Shown: one piece after another, positions 15,207-17,028 of the stretch
Layout: every line of letters begins with the position of its first letter
Numbering within the stretch: position 1 is the stretch's first letter
NCBI GenBank assembly: GCA_023249255.1
Contig: JAHFCY010000042.1
Location: 1-17,028, forward strand
Direction of reading: 5' to 3'
Source of the DNA: Candidatus Lindowiibacteriota bacterium
GTDB taxonomy: Bacteria; Lindowbacteria; 2-12-FULL-62-27
DNA: 17,028 bases
Notes under the pieces: model-generated
The model's database searches: none
Seen by the model: the letters and a program-made list of their open reading frames with translations, nothing else
Told to the model about the DNA's origin: nothing
Program-made: the position numbers and the translations under genes

Positions 15207-17028
15207 CTATGCGCTCTTTCGAAGCCCGAGAATTTCCTTGGTGACGTTCTGCGGGACTTCCTGGTATTCCTTGAACTCCATGACAAACGTACCCCGGCCC
15301 TGCGTGAGCGACCGGATGGTGGTGGCGTATCCGAACATTTCGGCCAGCGGCACAAGGGACCGGATGATGCGGGCGTTGCCGCGCTGGTCGGATGAAACAA
15401 TCTGGCCGCGGCGGGACGAGAGATCCCCGATGAGATCGCCCATGTGCGCCTCCGGCGTCGTCACTTCGACATCCATGATCGGCTCGAGAAGCACCGGGTC
15501 GGCCGCCATCACCGCTTCTTTAAACGCTTTCGATCCGGCGATCTGAAACGCGATTTCGGACGAATCGACTTCGTGGAACGACCCGTCGATGAGCGTGACG
15601 GAAACGCCGATGAGCGGATATCCGGCGTAGACGCCGCTGTGAACCGCTTCGCGGACTCCTTTTTCCACCGCCGGAACATATTCCTTCGGAATCGCGCCAC
15701 CCGTGATTTTGTTGACGAATTCGTACGGCTCCTCGCTGGTTCTTGGCAGCGGATCGACAGTAAGCCAGACGTGGCCGTACTGTCCCCGGCCGCCGGTCTG
15801 ACGAATGTATTTTCCCTCCGCCGTGGCGGTTTTTCGGATCGCTTCCTTGTAGGCCACCTGGGGCTTGCCGCTGTTTGTTTCGACTTTGAATTCGCGTTTC
15901 AGCCGGTCCATGATGATTTCGAGATGAAGCTCGCCCATGCCGGAAATGAGGGTCTGGCCGGTTTCGTGATTGACTCCGATCCGGAACGTCGGATCCTCCT
16001 CGCCCAGTTTATTGAGCGACTCGGACATTCTATCCTGATCGGCGCGTGTCTTGGGTTCGATGGCGATTGAAATGACCGGTTCAGGGAATTTCATGGATTC
16101 GAGAAGGATGGGATTCGACTGCCCGCAGAGCGTGTCGCCGGTCTTGGTCGCCTGAAGACCCACGACCGCCCCGATATCGCCGGCCGAAAGAAATTCGCGC
16201 TCCTCGCGCTTGTTCGCGTGCATCTGGAGTACCCGGCCGACGCGCTCCTTGCGGCCGTTTCGCGTGTTGATGATGTAACTGCCGGAATCGAGTCTTCCGG
16301 AATAAATCCGGACATACGTGAGTTTGCCGACGTAGGGATCAGTGGCGATTTTGAACGCGAGCGAGGACAGGGGTTCCTTCGGATCGGCCTTTCGAAATTC
16401 CTCCTGCCCGTTGTCCGGATTGATGCCCCGGGTCGGCTTGATATCAACCGGCGACGGCAGATAAGCCAGGACAGAATCAAGCAACGGCTGGACACCCTTA
16501 TTTTTGAATGACGTTCCACCGATGACCGGAACAAATTTTCCCTCGAGCGTTCCCTTGCGAATCAGCTCGCGGATACGCGCGGGCTCGATTGTCTTGCCGT
16601 CGAGGAACATCTCCATCGCCGCGTCGTCCACCTCCACGGCCTTTTCCAGCATCTTGTCATGCGCCTCCTTGGCCGCGGCCGCAAGCTCTGGCGGGATGTC
16701 GACGATTTCGAATTTGGCGCCGAGGGTTTCCTCAAGCCATTTGATGTATTTCATTTCGACGAGATCGATGACGCCGGTGAATTTGTCCTCGGCGCCGACG
16801 GGCATCTGGATGGGAAGAGGGTTGGAACCGAGTTTTTCGTATATTTGACTGACGACGTCGTAGAAATCGGCGCCGACGCGGTCGAGCTTGTTGATGAAGC
16901 AAATGCGGGGAACATTGTAGCGGGTGGCCTGACGCCAGACTGTTTCGCTCTGAGGCTCGACTCCTCCGACTCCGCAGAAGACGATGACCGCGCCGTCCAG
17001 GACGCGAAGGGAGCGCTCGACTTCGACC
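15207..17028 (-). CDS. fusA: Elongation factor G (EF-G), N-terminus cut by window edge
   Basis: EF-G is the cytosolic GTPase that drives translocation of tRNA and mRNA on the ribosome and helps RRF recycle ribosomes. The reading frame is open to the window end; about 606 residues are visible and roughly 95-100 (P-loop, switch I, DTPGH) lie outside. The fragment opens with [13 protein letters not shown], which follows the G3 motif in EF-G, and has NKLD as its G4 motif (NKMD is commoner). Domain II, domain III ([13 protein letters not shown]), domain IV ([12 protein letters not shown]) and domain V ([20 protein letters not shown]) follow in order. An ATG at 16805 is internal, not the start. It ends in TAG, 46 bases before tuf, as in str operons. 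It looks like canonical EF-G rather than a tetracycline-protection paralogue, mainly because of its operon position. Confidence 0.98.
   Translation of the reverse strand, partial: VEVERSLRVLDGAVIVFCGVGGVEPQSETVWRQATRYNVPRICFINKLDRVGADFYDVVSQIYEKLGSNPLPIQMPVGAEDKFTGVIDLVEMKYIKWLEETLGAKFEIVDIPPELAAAAKEAHDKMLEKAVEVDDAAMEMFLDGKTIEPARIRELIRKGTLEGKFVPVIGGTSFKNKGVQPLLDSVLAYLPSPVDIKPTRGINPDNGQEEFRKADPKEPLSSLAFKIATDPYVGKLTYVRIYSGRLDSGSYIINTRNGRKERVGRVLQMHANKREEREFLSAGDIGAVVGLQATKTGDTLCGQSNPILLESMKFPEPVISIAIEPKTRADQDRMSESLNKLGEEDPTFRIGVNHETGQTLISGMGELHLEIIMDRLKREFKVETNSGKPQVAYKEAIRKTATAEGKYIRQTGGRGQYGHVWLTVDPLPRTSEEPYEFVNKITGGAIPKEYVPAVEKGVREAVHSGVYAGYPLIGVSVTLIDGSFHEVDSSEIAFQIAGSKAFKEAVMAADPVLLEPIMDVEVTTPEAHMGDLIGDLSSRRGQIVSSDQRGNARIIRSLVPLAEMFGYATTIRSLTQGRGTFVMEFKEYQEVPQNVTKEILGLRKSA

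Overview
The window is a bacterial translation 'superoperon' read entirely from the minus strand, right to left. It holds 30 consecutive genes in the classical str - S10 - spc - alpha order: fusA (5' end off the right edge), tuf, rpsJ, rplC, rplD, rplW, rplB, rpsS, rplV, rpsC, rplP, rpmC, rpsQ, rplN, rplX, rplE, rpsN, rpsH, rplF, rplR, rpsE, rplO, secY, adk, map, infA, rpmJ, rpsM, rpsK, rpsD. On the usual order rpsL/rpsG would lie beyond the right edge and rpoA/rplQ beyond the left. No stretch over about 300 bases lacks a gene; the longest internal gap is 71 bases (map-infA). Many neighbours overlap by 1, 4 or 8 bases, which suggests translational coupling. I see no convincing internal promoter, tRNA, mobile element or CRISPR array.

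Organism: a GC-rich bacterium, not an archaeon (bacterial L36, SecY, EF-Tu, IF-1, and strong AGGAGG-type ribosome binding sites). The lineage cannot be fixed from this window. The most useful marker is the absence of rpmD (L30): rpsE overlaps rplO directly. L30 loss is known in Chlamydiae, Candidate Phyla Radiation bacteria and cyanobacteria among others. Zinc-type S4, S14, L36 and L24 tails are all kept. A PVC-like or uncultured candidate-phylum bacterium is a guess only.

Regions: 13.6-17.0 kb elongation factors EF-G, EF-Tu and S10; 9.0-13.6 kb S10 operon (L3, L4, L23, L2, S19, L22, S3, L16, L29, S17); 2.8-9.0 kb spc operon (L14, L24, L5, S14, S8, L6, L18, S5, L15, SecY) running into adk; 0.06-2.8 kb map, infA, L36, S13, S11, S4. 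The genes supply ribosome subunits, initiation and elongation factors, the membrane channel for nascent proteins, N-terminal methionine removal and nucleotide recycling.

I find no undescribed system here; this is conserved core-genome sequence. Points worth a second look are modest: the roughly 88-residue Arg/Pro/Asp-rich tail on S5 where rpmD would be, an N-terminal extension on L5 with a GTG start, a duplicated GC hairpin element in two alpha-operon gaps, and a REP-like tandem palindrome just after rpsD.
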